Below are positions 43,061 through 51,283 of a DNA stretch of 59,466 bases, piece after piece. Below the pieces are notes generated by a model, which did no database searches, was not told the origin of the DNA, and saw nothing but the letters and a program-made list of their open reading frames with translations. The position numbers were made by a program, and so were the translations under genes. Positions within the stretch are counted from its first letter, which is position 1. Each line of letters begins with the position of its first letter. The stretch is from Candidatus Saganbacteria bacterium (GTDB taxonomy: Bacteria; Margulisbacteria; WOR-1; O2-12-FULL-45-9). The stretch lies in assembly GCA_016219705.1 (NCBI GenBank), contig JACRKQ010000012.1, positions 1 to 59,466 of the forward strand. The letters are read 5' to 3'.

Positions 43061-43306
43061 ATGGGAGATAACGTCAATATTTCCGGAATCCGAGCGGCTT
43101 TTGAGACCATCAGTTTAACTCCAGTTACGCGGGCGGGTGAAGGTAATTACCTGGAGGTCCTTAAGAGTATATTTGAAAAAGAAACTGCTAAAATGACCCC
43201 GGCGGCTGGTTTGCCGGCTGGTGTTTTTGTGGCTAATGCCGCGCCGGGACAAACATTGGCGTCTTTGAATATAGCAAACGTTTCTCCAGAATCTTCCTCT
43301 GTCTAG
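43061..43306 (+). CDS. Small unknown protein between serS and etfB
   Basis: 81 residues, Ala/Pro/Ser-rich, with no signal peptide or membrane span (MGDNVNISGIRAAFETISL...). No SD, but GATAAT lies 10 nt before the ATG, the same arrangement seen at other promoter-proximal genes here. It may be a real short protein; no family recognised. Confidence 0.45.
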   Translation: MGDNVNISGIRAAFETISLTPVTRAGEGNYLEVLKSIFEKETAKMTPAAGLPAGVFVANAAPGQTLASLNIANVSPESSSV

Positions 43307-43323
43307 CTCCGGTCTTTTTATGT

Positions 43324-43338
43324 TATAATTTATCTGTG
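43324..43338 (+). promoter_or_regulatory. Extended -10 abutting the etfB start
   Basis: TGTTATAAT (-10 at 43324-43329) is followed by six bases and then GTG. The expected transcription start coincides with the start codon, so the mRNA should be leaderless. Confidence 0.6.
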
Positions 43339-44142
43339 AGAATAGTTGTCAGCATTAAGCAGGTTCCCGATGTCACCGATGTTAAAATAGACCCCGTTAC
43401 CAACACTTTAATTAGGGAAGGGGTCCCCTCCATTGCTAATCCTTATGATCTCCATGCGCTGGAAGAGGCGCTGAAACTCAAGGACCAATATGGAGCGAAA
43501 GTTATTGCCATCAGCATGGGGCCGCCGCAAGCCAAAGAAGTCTTGCGTAAAGCGATTTCCTTAGGCGCAGACGAAACGTTTCTTCTGACCGACCGCGGTT
43601 TTGCCGGCGCTGACACTTTAGCCACCAGTTACGTTTTATCAGAAGCGATCCGTAAGCTTAACCCCGATCTGGTCTTGTGCGGCAAACAGGCGATTGACGG
43701 CGATACAGCCCAGGTTGGTCCGGGTATCGCTACCCGCCTTGGATTTTCCCAACTGACCTATGTCGCCAAAATTCGTGAATTAAATTTAGCGGCAAAAACA
43801 ATTATCGTGGAACGCAAACTTGAAGAGGGAATAGAGGTCGTCTCGTCTCCCCTCCCTGCCTTATTAACCATCCTTAAAGAAGCGAACCAAATTCGTTATG
43901 CCACGCTGCCGAATTTAATGTCAGCGGTCAACTGTGAGCCGCCAGTTTGGGATAAAAACGCCCTCTCTCTTGATCCCGGTTTATTGGGGCTTAAAGGTTC
44001 GCCAACCCAGGTCGTAAAAATTTTTAGTCCGCCTTTGCGCACAGCTGGAAAATTTATTCCTCCGACAGAAGCAGCCCTCTCCTCCATGATCGATAGTGTC
44101 TTGCCTTTAGTTAAAGGCGAGCCGGTGAAGTGCGATGTTTGA
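43336..44142 (+). CDS. fixA: Electron transfer flavoprotein beta subunit (FixA type)
   Basis: 268 residues: IVVSIKQVPDVTDVKIDP at the start, IANPYDLHALEEALKLKD, VLRKAISLGADETFLLTDR, LVLCGKQAIDGDTAQVGPGIATRLG, the ETF-beta signature. With FixB, FixC and FixX it forms the electron-bifurcating complex that oxidises NADH and splits electrons to quinone and ferredoxin/flavodoxin. GTG start directly after a -10 box. Overlaps fixB by 8 bp. Confidence 0.92.
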   Translation: MRIVVSIKQVPDVTDVKIDPVTNTLIREGVPSIANPYDLHALEEALKLKDQYGAKVIAISMGPPQAKEVLRKAISLGADETFLLTDRGFAGADTLATSYVLSEAIRKLNPDLVLCGKQAIDGDTAQVGPGIATRLGFSQLTYVAKIRELNLAAKTIIVERKLEEGIEVVSSPLPALLTILKEANQIRYATLPNLMSAVNCEPPVWDKNALSLDPGLLGLKGSPTQVVKIFSPPLRTAGKFIPPTEAALSSMIDSVLPLVKGEPVKCDV

Positions 44143-45136
44143 TATAAAAGAATATTCCGGAGTCGCGGTTTTCATCGAACAATTCCAGGGCAAGATCGCG
44201 CTGGTTTCGCTGGAGCTTTTAGGCGCGGGACGGATCCTGGCGGACAAATTAAAAGTTCCCCTGGCGGCGTTTTTAATCGGCAGTCAGGTTTCTGATCTGG
44301 CGGCCGAAATTATCCAATCCGGCGCGGACATTGTCTATGTCGTCGATAAATCCACGCTCAAAGATTATCGCACGGCCAGCTATCGCCAGGCGGTCGAAAA
44401 ATTAGTCTTAAAATATAAGCCGGAAATTTTGCTGCTGGGGGCGACGACGATGGGGCGGGATTTAGGCGGCGCGGTGGCAACTTCTTTAGGCACTGGGCTG
44501 ACGGCCGATTGCACGGAACTTGATATCGATGAAGCGGCGCGGGCTTTGAAGCAGACCCGCCCCGCTTTTGGCGGCAACATTATGGCGACGATTATGACGA
44601 AACGGAATCGGCCGCAGATGGCGACAGTGAGGCCTCGGGTGATGGCCGCCCGGCCAAAGGATCCGGCCAGGCAAGGAAAAATTATCCAGGAAGAAGTGCT
44701 GGATATTGACGAAAAAGTTAAGGTTTTGGATTTCATCTGTCAGATTAAAAGCGAAGCGCCGATCGAAGATGCCGAGATCATTGTTTCCGGCGGACGGGGG
44801 ATGGGGGGAGCGAAAAATTTTTCCCTCCTCAAAGAACTGGCTGATATTTTAGGCGGGGTGGTCGCCTCCTCGCGTAAAGCGGTTGATGCCGGTTGGGTGC
44901 CGGCTAGCTGGCAGATCGGGCAGACGGGGAAAACCGTGCGCCCCAAAATCTATTTTGCCTGTGGTATCTCGGGGGCGGTCCAGCATTTAGTGGGAATGCA
45001 GGGATCCGACGTGATCATCGCGATCAACCAGGATAAAGAAGCGCCGATTTTTAAAGTCGCCACTTATCCAATTGTGGGGGATGTTCTGCAAGTGGTTCCG
45101 TTATTAACAAAATTATTTAGGGAGAGACAGTCATAG
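44135..45136 (+). CDS. fixB: Electron transfer flavoprotein alpha subunit (FixB type)
   Basis: 333 residues. N-terminal adenine-nucleotide-binding fold (VAVFIEQFQGKIALVSLELLG, LLLGATTMGRDLGGAVATSLGTGLTADCTEL) and the C-terminal FAD domain SGGRGMGGAKNFSLLKELADILGGVVASSRKAVDAGW, QIGQTGKTVRPKIYFACGISGAVQHLVGM, AINQDKEAPIF, the ETF-alpha signature. Forms the heterodimer with FixA. Confidence 0.94.
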   Translation: MFDIKEYSGVAVFIEQFQGKIALVSLELLGAGRILADKLKVPLAAFLIGSQVSDLAAEIIQSGADIVYVVDKSTLKDYRTASYRQAVEKLVLKYKPEILLLGATTMGRDLGGAVATSLGTGLTADCTELDIDEAARALKQTRPAFGGNIMATIMTKRNRPQMATVRPRVMAARPKDPARQGKIIQEEVLDIDEKVKVLDFICQIKSEAPIEDAEIIVSGGRGMGGAKNFSLLKELADILGGVVASSRKAVDAGWVPASWQIGQTGKTVRPKIYFACGISGAVQHLVGMQGSDVIIAINQDKEAPIFKVATYPIVGDVLQVVPLLTKLFRERQS

Positions 45137-46431
45137 ATAACCATTTTGACGTTATTATTGTCGGCGCGGGGCCGGCGGGGACTTCAACCGCGATTGTCCT
45201 GGCGGAAAAAGGACTCAAAGTTGCCCTGGTTGAGCGGGCCGAATTTCCCGGCGGCAAAAATGTTATGGGCGGCCAAATTTACAGCCACTCCCTGGCCGCG
45301 ATCGTCCCGGAATTTTGGAAAGAGGCGCCGCTGGAACGGCCAATTGTCGAAAAACGGATCTGGTTTTTGACCAAAGATTCAAAAGTCTCGCTTTCCCATA
45401 AGAACCCGGCTTTTGGCGCTCCGCCATTCAATAGCTTTACGGTTCTGCGGGCGAAATTTGATAAATGGTTTGTGCAAAAAGCGGTCCAAAAGGGAGCTTT
45501 TTACATCCCAGAGACGTTAGTGGAAGATGTAATTCGGGAGGGAAAAGGGAAAATCATCGGTGTAAAAACCGGCCGGACACAGGGAGAATTATTCGCCCCG
45601 GTGGTAGTGGCGGCTGATGGGGTAAATTCCTTATTATCAAAAAACGCTTCCTTGCATGCTGAAATTTCCCCGCAAAATGTCGCCCTGGCGGTCAAAGAAA
45701 TTATCGCCATGCCCAAAGAGCGGATCCAGGACCTTTTTGATCTTTCGGGCGACCAGGGATTAACGATTGAGATAATGGGCGAGATTACCCGCGGGATGGT
45801 GGGAGTCGGTTTCATTTATACGAACTTGACGACGGTCTCTGTCGGTTTAGGTTGTATCTTATCCGATTGGGTAAACTATAAGATCAGTCCGTATGATTTA
45901 ATCGAAGAGATGAAAAATCATCCGGTGGTCAAGCCGCTCCTCTCCGGTGGGAAAATCAGGGAATATTTAGCCCATCTCATTCCGGAAGGCGGGTATAACG
46001 CGATCCCGCCTCTTTATGCTGATGGCCTGCTGGTTGTGGGAGATGCCGCGATGATGGTTAACGGTCTGCATCAAGAAGGATCAAATCTGGCGATGACTTC
46101 CGGGCGGCTGGCGGCGGAGACGATTATCGAAGCGCACAAGTCGGGTGATTTTTCCGCAGGGAGACTGTCCCGCTATAAAAAATTACTGGAAGAAAGTTAT
46201 GTCATGAAAGACCTCAAAAAATATCGCAACAGTTATCCGTATCTGGAAGGCAATCGCCAGCTTTTTACTATCTATCCCCAAATCATTAACGATGCGGCGA
46301 CAGAAATTATCAGAGTCGATGGTGTGCCAAAACTGGTCAAGCAGGCAAAAATTATAAGCGCTACTTTTAAGAAGCGCAACTTATGGGGATTGGCCAAAGA
46401 TGCCTTTTCCGCCTGGAGGGCTTTTCGATGA
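45133..46431 (+). CDS. fixC: FixC, ETF-quinone oxidoreductase-like flavoprotein
   Basis: 432 residues. The ORF track begins at 45265, but the same frame is open upstream and encodes the missing Rossmann motif DVIIVGAGPAGTSTAIVLAEKG. The only plausible start is AUA at 45133, overlapping the fixB stop (ATAG) with GGGAG 7 nt upstream; no ATG, GTG or TTG exists in frame between the upstream stop and that motif. Later motifs: GGKNVMGGQIYSHSL, VVAADGVNSLL, VVGDAAMMVNGLHQEGSNLAMTSGRLAAE. Passes electrons from FixAB to quinone. Overlaps fixX by 4 bp. Confidence 0.9.
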   Translation: MDNHFDVIIVGAGPAGTSTAIVLAEKGLKVALVERAEFPGGKNVMGGQIYSHSLAAIVPEFWKEAPLERPIVEKRIWFLTKDSKVSLSHKNPAFGAPPFNSFTVLRAKFDKWFVQKAVQKGAFYIPETLVEDVIREGKGKIIGVKTGRTQGELFAPVVVAADGVNSLLSKNASLHAEISPQNVALAVKEIIAMPKERIQDLFDLSGDQGLTIEIMGEITRGMVGVGFIYTNLTTVSVGLGCILSDWVNYKISPYDLIEEMKNHPVVKPLLSGGKIREYLAHLIPEGGYNAIPPLYADGLLVVGDAAMMVNGLHQEGSNLAMTSGRLAAETIIEAHKSGDFSAGRLSRYKKLLEESYVMKDLKKYRNSYPYLEGNRQLFTIYPQIINDAATEIIRVDGVPKLVKQAKIISATFKKRNLWGLAKDAFSAWRAFR

Positions 46432-46703
46432 ATTTAGAAGATAAACTATTCCTTGATCGTTATGTAGTCGATGAGATCCCGCATTTAAGGATTATCAATC
46501 TTGATAAATGCGCGATTTGTAAAAAACAGCAATGCCTTTACACCTGCCCGGCGCAGTGTTACAAGCTGGAAGAGGGACGGGTCGTTGTTTCTTACGAAGG
46601 CTGTTTGGAATGCGGAACCTGCCGGATCATTTGCGACGAATATAAAAATATCGAGTGGAAATATCCCCGAGGAGGCTTTGGTATCTGTTATAAGTACGGC
46701 TAA
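46428..46703 (+). CDS. fixX: FixX ferredoxin-like protein
   Basis: 91 residues; ATG 46428 overlaps the fixC stop (ATGA), so the track's upstream start is wrong. Cysteines CAICKKQQCLYTCPAQC and CLECGTCRIIC bind Fe-S clusters, and the C-terminal WKYPRGGFGICYKYG is the FixX/ETF-QO ferredoxin signature. It completes the fixABCX operon; the cluster likely sits between FixC and the quinone. Confidence 0.94.
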   Translation: MNLEDKLFLDRYVVDEIPHLRIINLDKCAICKKQQCLYTCPAQCYKLEEGRVVVSYEGCLECGTCRIICDEYKNIEWKYPRGGFGICYKYG

Positions 46704-46709
46704 TGTAAA

Positions 46710-47009
46710 ATGCCACTCTACGATTATAAATGTGAAAAATGCGGGCACATCTTTGAGGTGATGCAAAAGATCACCGCAGAGCCGCTAAAGTTTTGCCCTG
46801 AATGCAAAGGGCCGATCAAGCGTTTAATATCCGCAGTGGGGATCATTTTTAAGGGATCAGGATTTCATGTGACTGATTATGCGAACAAGGCTCCAGAAAA
46901 GAAGAGTGCCGGAAAACCAGGGGAAAGCGAAAAAACAGATAAACCAGCAACCGAGACAAAAACCGAAACCAAACCGGAGACTAAACCTTCAACGACCAAA
47001 AATTCTTAA
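46710..47009 (+). CDS. FmdB-family zinc-ribbon protein
   Basis: 99 residues. MPLYDYKCEKCGHIFEVMQK...FCPECKGPIKRLISAVGIIFKGSGFHVTDY is the FmdB putative regulator fold, a two-CxxC zinc ribbon. The C-terminal 40 residues are a low-complexity Lys/Thr/Glu/Pro tail. It overlaps the converging pabC end by 29 bp. Regulatory role in the family is only suggested. Confidence 0.88.
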   Translation: MPLYDYKCEKCGHIFEVMQKITAEPLKFCPECKGPIKRLISAVGIIFKGSGFHVTDYANKAPEKKSAGKPGESEKTDKPATETKTETKPETKPSTTKNS

Positions 47010-47778
47010 TTAATGCTTGTGTTATCGTATCACGATTGATAACAGTTTTATTTACCTTAGTTATTGGTTGAATGTCTAGCAAAGAATTAGTGATAAAAAC
47101 TTCATCAGCTTGCAAAAGTTCCCTAACTTTAAATTTATTTTCAATTACTTTATGGCCCAAACGTCTGGCCAACTTAATAACATAGGCTCGAATGACGCCG
47201 GGGAGAATTGGCAGGGGGGTGGGCGGGGTGATGATTGCGCCGCGCTTAACGATAAAAATGTTGCTTTTTGTTCCTTCAGTTACAAAACCATCAGAAGCAA
47301 CTTGAATTACTTCTCCGGCATCGGACAGAGCTCCTTCAGTCCCAATTAACTGATTGTTCAGATAATTTAACGTCTTTAAACGACTAGTCGGCAATTCTGG
47401 CTTTATCCAGCGGCTAATAACAATTTTATTCTTGTTTCTTCCTGATTTCGGTAATGGACGAACAAAGATAATAAGGCTTGGCCTTTCAGCTCCGCGGGTG
47501 ATAATTATTTTGATGTAGGCATTGGGTAGGCGGCTTTGGGTTATCAGCTGATCAACAATTATTTTCAAAGCGTCAATTTTAACCGGCGGTTTAATTTTTA
47601 GTATTTTTAATCCATGCCAAAGCCTGTGAAGATGCTCTGGCAGGAGAAAAGGTTTTCCGTCAAAGGTTCGCAAGCTTTCAAAACAGCCGTCACCGTAGAG
47701 AAATCCTCGGTCGAGGATTGAGATTTTAGCGTCTGCCAGGGTAGAAATTTTTCCGTTAACGTATGCTAGCTCTTTCAT
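46981..47778 (-). CDS. pabC: Aminotransferase class IV, probably aminodeoxychorismate lyase
   Basis: 265 residues, PLP fold type IV: YVNGKISTLADAKISILDRGFLYGDGCFESLRTF, catalytic Lys in SRLKTLNYLNNQL, SDGFVTEGTKSNIFIV, LPGVIRAYVIKLA. Branched-chain aminotransferase and D-amino-acid aminotransferase share these motifs; pabB and pabA on the same strand favour aminodeoxychorismate lyase, giving p-aminobenzoate. The start overlaps the upstream nucleotidyltransferase stop (ATGA). Confidence 0.75.
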   Translation of the reverse strand: MKELAYVNGKISTLADAKISILDRGFLYGDGCFESLRTFDGKPFLLPEHLHRLWHGLKILKIKPPVKIDALKIIVDQLITQSRLPNAYIKIIITRGAERPSLIIFVRPLPKSGRNKNKIVISRWIKPELPTSRLKTLNYLNNQLIGTEGALSDAGEVIQVASDGFVTEGTKSNIFIVKRGAIITPPTPLPILPGVIRAYVIKLARRLGHKVIENKFKVRELLQADEVFITNSLLDIQPITKVNKTVINRDTITQALIKNFWSLKV

Positions 47779-48467
47779 GCTGTTTGATTATTGATCAATT
47801 CTATTATTTTCTCTTCTCCAAGCTCTTTTAGGCCTTTGTTTATTTTATCCTGCCATTTTTTGGGGATAGAGAAAAAAGCCTTTCGAAGTTCGATTTCTTC
47901 TTTTTTTTCAATAAGAGCTTCAATAACGTTTATGGCAGCGGCAAAATCCTTTTCTTTCTTTTCAGAATTTCTTCTTCTTTGGGCAATAATCAGTTTATGA
48001 AGTGCGAAATTTGCCGGATGGGGCAAAGTAACAGTTATGTTGTCGATAATCACCTTGATGGTCTTCATCGTTAAAAAATTTAAAAATCTTAAAGCAGTAG
48101 CATTAACACCTAAATTTGGGAAAGGAATCGGCTCATCAAAACCCTTCCCTTTTTCGATAACCAGAAATTCAACAATCAAATCAGGATGCTGAAGTATAAT
48201 ATAACCTTTTGATCCTTTAAAACCTAAGACAAAACCGAGACTTTTTAGCAATGAAGGAATATCAGCCTTATATTTAAAGCTTGAAGGATTTGGCAATAAA
48301 AAATCTAAATCCCTTGTTTTAATAGTTGATTGAAATTCAATGCCGGAGAAATATTGTTTATAAAAAGGCAAACACCAACTGCCAATGAGAATAATCTTAT
48401 CAAGCAATTTACGCTTTGCAAACTGTTTTAAGACATTAAAGCAAAGATCAGACTGACTCTTTTCCAC
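47775..48467 (-). CDS. Nucleotidyltransferase-fold protein (NTP_transf_8-like)
   Basis: 230 residues: LIGSWCLPFY as the GS nucleotidyltransferase motif and TRDLDFLLPNP with the acidic pair, followed by a helical C-terminal half. Such proteins are often paired with a small upstream partner, as here with the 48448 gene (20-bp overlap), in toxin-antitoxin-like modules. AT-rich. The module separates pabB from pabC. Confidence 0.7.
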   Translation of the reverse strand: MEKSQSDLCFNVLKQFAKRKLLDKIILIGSWCLPFYKQYFSGIEFQSTIKTRDLDFLLPNPSSFKYKADIPSLLKSLGFVLGFKGSKGYIILQHPDLIVEFLVIEKGKGFDEPIPFPNLGVNATALRFLNFLTMKTIKVIIDNITVTLPHPANFALHKLIIAQRRRNSEKKEKDFAAAINVIEALIEKKEEIELRKAFFSIPKKWQDKINKGLKELGEEKIIELINNQTA

Positions 48468-48765
48468 GTAAAGTACTCCTGAGAAATCTGATTTGTTTCT
48501 TCACTTGGGATAATAATTTTCTGTATTTTGCGCGATATGCTTTAGCCTGATTGTATTTATCGAGCGCTTCTGTTGATACCTTTCCTTTATAAATAGATTT
48601 TACTTTGCCTTTTTCTCTCAAAATCAAATAGAAATAAAAGCGTCCTCTCCTCTGCTTTTTTACCAGACTCCCCTTTGGCAGGTTTGCTAATTCTCTTTCA
48701 TAACTTTTTTTCATTCTTTCTGAATTTTCCAACTCTTCTTTTAAGACCCCTTTAATTACTCCCAT
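48448..48765 (-). CDS. Small partner protein of the nucleotidyltransferase
   Basis: 105 residues from ATG 48765 (the track's TTG at 48795 lies inside an operator). Core MGVIKGVLKEELENSERMKKSYERELANLPKGSLVKKQRRGRFYFYLILREKGKVKSIYKGK is a conserved small family found beside NTP_transf_8 genes. GGGGTG lies 5-6 nt upstream. Basic and helical, a possible DNA-binding regulator of the operator array upstream. Function unproven. Confidence 0.65.
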   Translation of the reverse strand: MGVIKGVLKEELENSERMKKSYERELANLPKGSLVKKQRRGRFYFYLILREKGKVKSIYKGKVSTEALDKYNQAKAYRAKYRKLLSQVKKQIRFLRSTLRGKESV

Positions 48766-48783
48766 TATTACACCCCAAATATT

Positions 48784-48878
48784 GTTGCCATACAATCATT
48801 GTTTTATTATATTTTGTATGACAACAGATGTCAAAAGTTGCCATACAAAAGTGTTTAAATGGCAGATTGTATGACAAC
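48784..48878 (-). promoter_or_regulatory. Promoter with four operator copies for the nucleotidyltransferase module
   Basis: Consensus promoter on the reverse strand: TTGACA (48829-48834), 17 bp, TATAAT (48806-48811). The 12-mer TTGTATGRCAAC occurs four times in alternating orientation at 48784-48795, 48814-48825, 48837-48848 and 48867-48878 (centre spacings 30, 23, 30 bp). One copy lies within the spacer, so binding should block RNA polymerase. Confidence 0.8.
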
Positions 48879-48993
48879 AGCTCTTTCATGTGATTTGATT
48901 ATTTTTTATGCAATCCATAGTTGAAATTGAGGATATGCGTTTTTATCATAAAAATCTAAATCTTTTAAAAGTAAGCAGGAGCAATTTTCATCT

Positions 48994-49385
48994 TTAATTA
49001 ATGTTTATCCCCATTCCCAAATTCACAAAATAAGGCAATAGGCCTCCTTTAATGTCGTAGAAAAATTTGTCGCTGAAGAACTCAAACATTATTCCCACAG
49101 TGGGGAAAGCGCCAGCAATATTCCCTAAGAACCATGAGGCGCGGAAATTATCACTGAGGGCATTTGATTTAGCGACTTCTGAGTGTATGTTGCCGTAAAG
49201 TCTTAGCCCCACTTGATCATTTAGCCAATATCTAGTTTCAACTCCGTATATCAAAAATGATGCTGAGATTCCCAGCTGGAACTGCGGAGATTTGTTTTTT
49301 TGTTTCCTTCTAAATTATCTTCTGCGGTTACAACATTGCAAATTAGGACCATTAATAAAAAGACGAAAAAACTTTGTTTTAACAT
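48994..49385 (-). pseudogene. Frameshifted small outer-membrane barrel gene
   Basis: ATG 49385 with GAGGGGGG 9 nt upstream starts a signal peptide MLKQSFFVFLLMVLICNVVTAED; the frame ends soon after. After a run of seven As (NKK) the continuation lies in another frame: SPQFQLGISASFLIYGVETRYWLNDQVGLRLYG ... GMGININ. One extra A would give an intact barrel of about 130 residues. It could be a real mutation, a slippery switch or a sequencing error. The track shows only the second part. Confidence 0.65.
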
Positions 49386-49438
49386 CGTTTTCAACCCCCC
49401 TCATTGTATTAATCATGATTTTTAGTAAACAGCGGATT

Positions 49439-49457
49439 CCGAGCCTAAGAGGCTCGG
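49439..49457. repeat. Perfect 8-bp palindrome downstream of pabB
   Basis: CCGAGCCT AAG AGGCTCGG hairpin about 30 bp after the pabB stop. No T-run follows in the pabB direction, so it is a repeat palindrome rather than a clear terminator. Confidence 0.5.
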
Positions 49458-49487
49458 CTACGCGGAGAGATTAACCGTTCATCTCTG

Positions 49488-50720
49488 TCATATTCCCAAC
49501 GCCTCCAACATGGCTTGAGCTTTATGCTCGGTTTCCCAAAATTCTCTTTCTGGATCGGAATCGGCGACGATACCAGCGCCAGCTTGAACATAAGCCTGTT
49601 GGTCTTTAATCACTATTGTACGTATGGCAATATTTAAGTCAAGATGATCTGGTCCGATATAGCCGATGGAACCGGTATAGATACCGCGTTTGACCGGTTC
49701 GAGTTCTTCAATAATTTCCATCGCGCGGACTTTGGGACAGCCGGTAATCGTGCCGCCAGGAAAAGTCGCTCTAATCACATCGGCGGCAGTTTTTTTTGCT
49801 AGCAATTGGCCCTGCACATTAGAAACGATATGCTGGACGTGGGAATATTTTTCAATGACCATCATTTCATCAACTTTGACCGAGCCAGGCCGGCAAACTT
49901 TACCAAGATCATTTCTCGCCAGATCGACCAGCATAATATGTTCAGCCCGCTCTTTAGGGTCGAGCAACAATTCTTGCGGCGGGCAATTAATCGGGCGGGT
50001 GCCGGCGATGGGGCGCATCTCCACCCAACCATTTTCCAATTTAACCAGCCGTTCAGGAGAACAACTAACCAGTTTAATCTCGCCAAAATCAAAGAAGGAG
50101 GCGAAAGGGGAGGGATTTATTTGACGCAAACGGCTGTAAACGGTTAGCGGATCAGCTGGTAAATCAACTTGAAAGCGTTGCGAGAGATTGACCTGATAAA
50201 TATCGCCGGCGCGGATATACTCTTTGGCGCGACGGACCATGGTCATGAATTGATGTTTTGTTAAATTTGAATTAATTTTATTATGGTTATTAATTTTTTT
50301 TGCAATCGGCTTGATTGTCCCGCAACTTAATCGATCTAATATTGCCTGCGGGTTATCAGCGGTAATGGTTAACTCTTGGCGTTGACGATCAAAGACCAGG
50401 AGTTTGCCTGGCACAATCATCATTATTTTGGAGAGTTTTAGATCGTCATCGGCGAAGTGAGGGAGCTTTTCAATCTCCCAGCCGAGATCGTAGCTTAAAT
50501 AACCAAAGGCTAGAGGAGAAAGTCTGTTGTTCCAAAGGTTTTGGGAGTCAGTGATGATTTTAACCGGATCCAGACCGATAAAAGAATAGCGAGTTAATAG
50601 TCCCAAGGTTGGGGGACTTTCGAGGAGAAAAGAACCAAATCCGTTATAGAGAATCTGGAAGGCTTGCCAGGGAGAGATTTCTGTCTTGACTGTTAATTTA
50701 GAGTTGTAAGAAGTTAGCAA
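49488..50720 (-). CDS. pabB: Aminodeoxychorismate/anthranilate synthase component I
   Basis: 410 residues, chorismate-binding fold: [99 protein letters not shown]. It has PIAGT rather than the PIKGT of E. coli PabB, so anthranilate synthase (TrpE) is possible; the pabA and pabC neighbours and absence of other trp genes favour PabB. TTG start inside pabA (23-bp overlap). Confidence 0.8.
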   Translation of the reverse strand: MLTSYNSKLTVKTEISPWQAFQILYNGFGSFLLESPPTLGLLTRYSFIGLDPVKIITDSQNLWNNRLSPLAFGYLSYDLGWEIEKLPHFADDDLKLSKIMMIVPGKLLVFDRQRQELTITADNPQAILDRLSCGTIKPIAKKINNHNKINSNLTKHQFMTMVRRAKEYIRAGDIYQVNLSQRFQVDLPADPLTVYSRLRQINPSPFASFFDFGEIKLVSCSPERLVKLENGWVEMRPIAGTRPINCPPQELLLDPKERAEHIMLVDLARNDLGKVCRPGSVKVDEMMVIEKYSHVQHIVSNVQGQLLAKKTAADVIRATFPGGTITGCPKVRAMEIIEELEPVKRGIYTGSIGYIGPDHLDLNIAIRTIVIKDQQAYVQAGAGIVADSDPEREFWETEHKAQAMLEALGI

Positions 50721-51261
50721 GCAATTGTTTCCCTGCTTCGCTCAATATCGATTCCGGGTGGAATTGGACGCCTTCCACGATAAATTCTTTGTGCCGCAGG
50801 CCCATGATTTCGTCTTTATCCGTCCAGGCGCTGATCTCCAGACGGTCTGGCAGCGTTTCTCTTTCCACCAGTAGAGAATGATAACGGGTGGCGGTGAAAG
50901 GGTTCGGCAGTCCTTTGAAAATTGTTTTCCCATCATGATGAATGGCCGACGTTTTCCCATGCATTAAGAGAGGCGCCAGAATCACCTTGCCGCCAAAAGC
51001 TTCGCCAATAGCCTGATGCCCCAGGCAAACGCCCAGAATGGGAATTTTTCCGGCAAAATGGCGGATGACTTCCAGCGAAACGCCCGCGTTCTTGGGTATT
51101 CCGGGCCCAGGAGAAATGACAATCTTTTTGGGCGCAAGTTTTTCGATCTCTGCAACCGTGATTTTATCATTGCGGAAGACCTGCAATTCTTGCCCTAATT
51201 CCCCCAAATATTGGACGAGATTGTAGGTAAATGAGTCGTAATTATCGATCATCAAAAGCAT
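50698..51261 (-). CDS. pabA: Glutamine amidotransferase subunit, component II
   Basis: 187 residues: [31 protein letters not shown], catalytic Cys in [25 protein letters not shown], and His-Glu in [11 protein letters not shown]. Supplies ammonia to component I for p-aminobenzoate (possibly also anthranilate) synthesis. ATG 51261 is chosen because the family starts at this Met and a TGTTATAAT ends six bases before it; the track extension to 51492 is spurious. Confidence 0.9.
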   Translation of the reverse strand: MLLMIDNYDSFTYNLVQYLGELGQELQVFRNDKITVAEIEKLAPKKIVISPGPGIPKNAGVSLEVIRHFAGKIPILGVCLGHQAIGEAFGGKVILAPLLMHGKTSAIHHDGKTIFKGLPNPFTATRYHSLLVERETLPDRLEISAWTDKDEIMGLRHKEFIVEGVQFHPESILSEAGKQLLANFLQL

Positions 51262-51283
51262 GCTATAATTATAACATAAATTA
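51261..51283. promoter_or_regulatory. Overlapping divergent -10 boxes of pabA and the FemAB gene
   Basis: TGCTATAATTATAACA reads as an extended -10 on both strands: forward TATAAT 51264-51269, reverse TATAAT 51268-51273. The two -10 elements share two bases, so polymerase could occupy only one at a time. Confidence 0.6.

Noticed and set aside
45146-45370. Apparent frameshift or separate small gene at the start of fixC
   Set aside because: The fixC frame is continuous from 45133; the ORF tracker only lacked an accepted start codon. The 45146 ORF is a shadow.
49690-50147. Two forward ORFs of 113 and 144 residues opposite pabB
   Set aside because: They mirror pabB codons and show no protein-like motifs.
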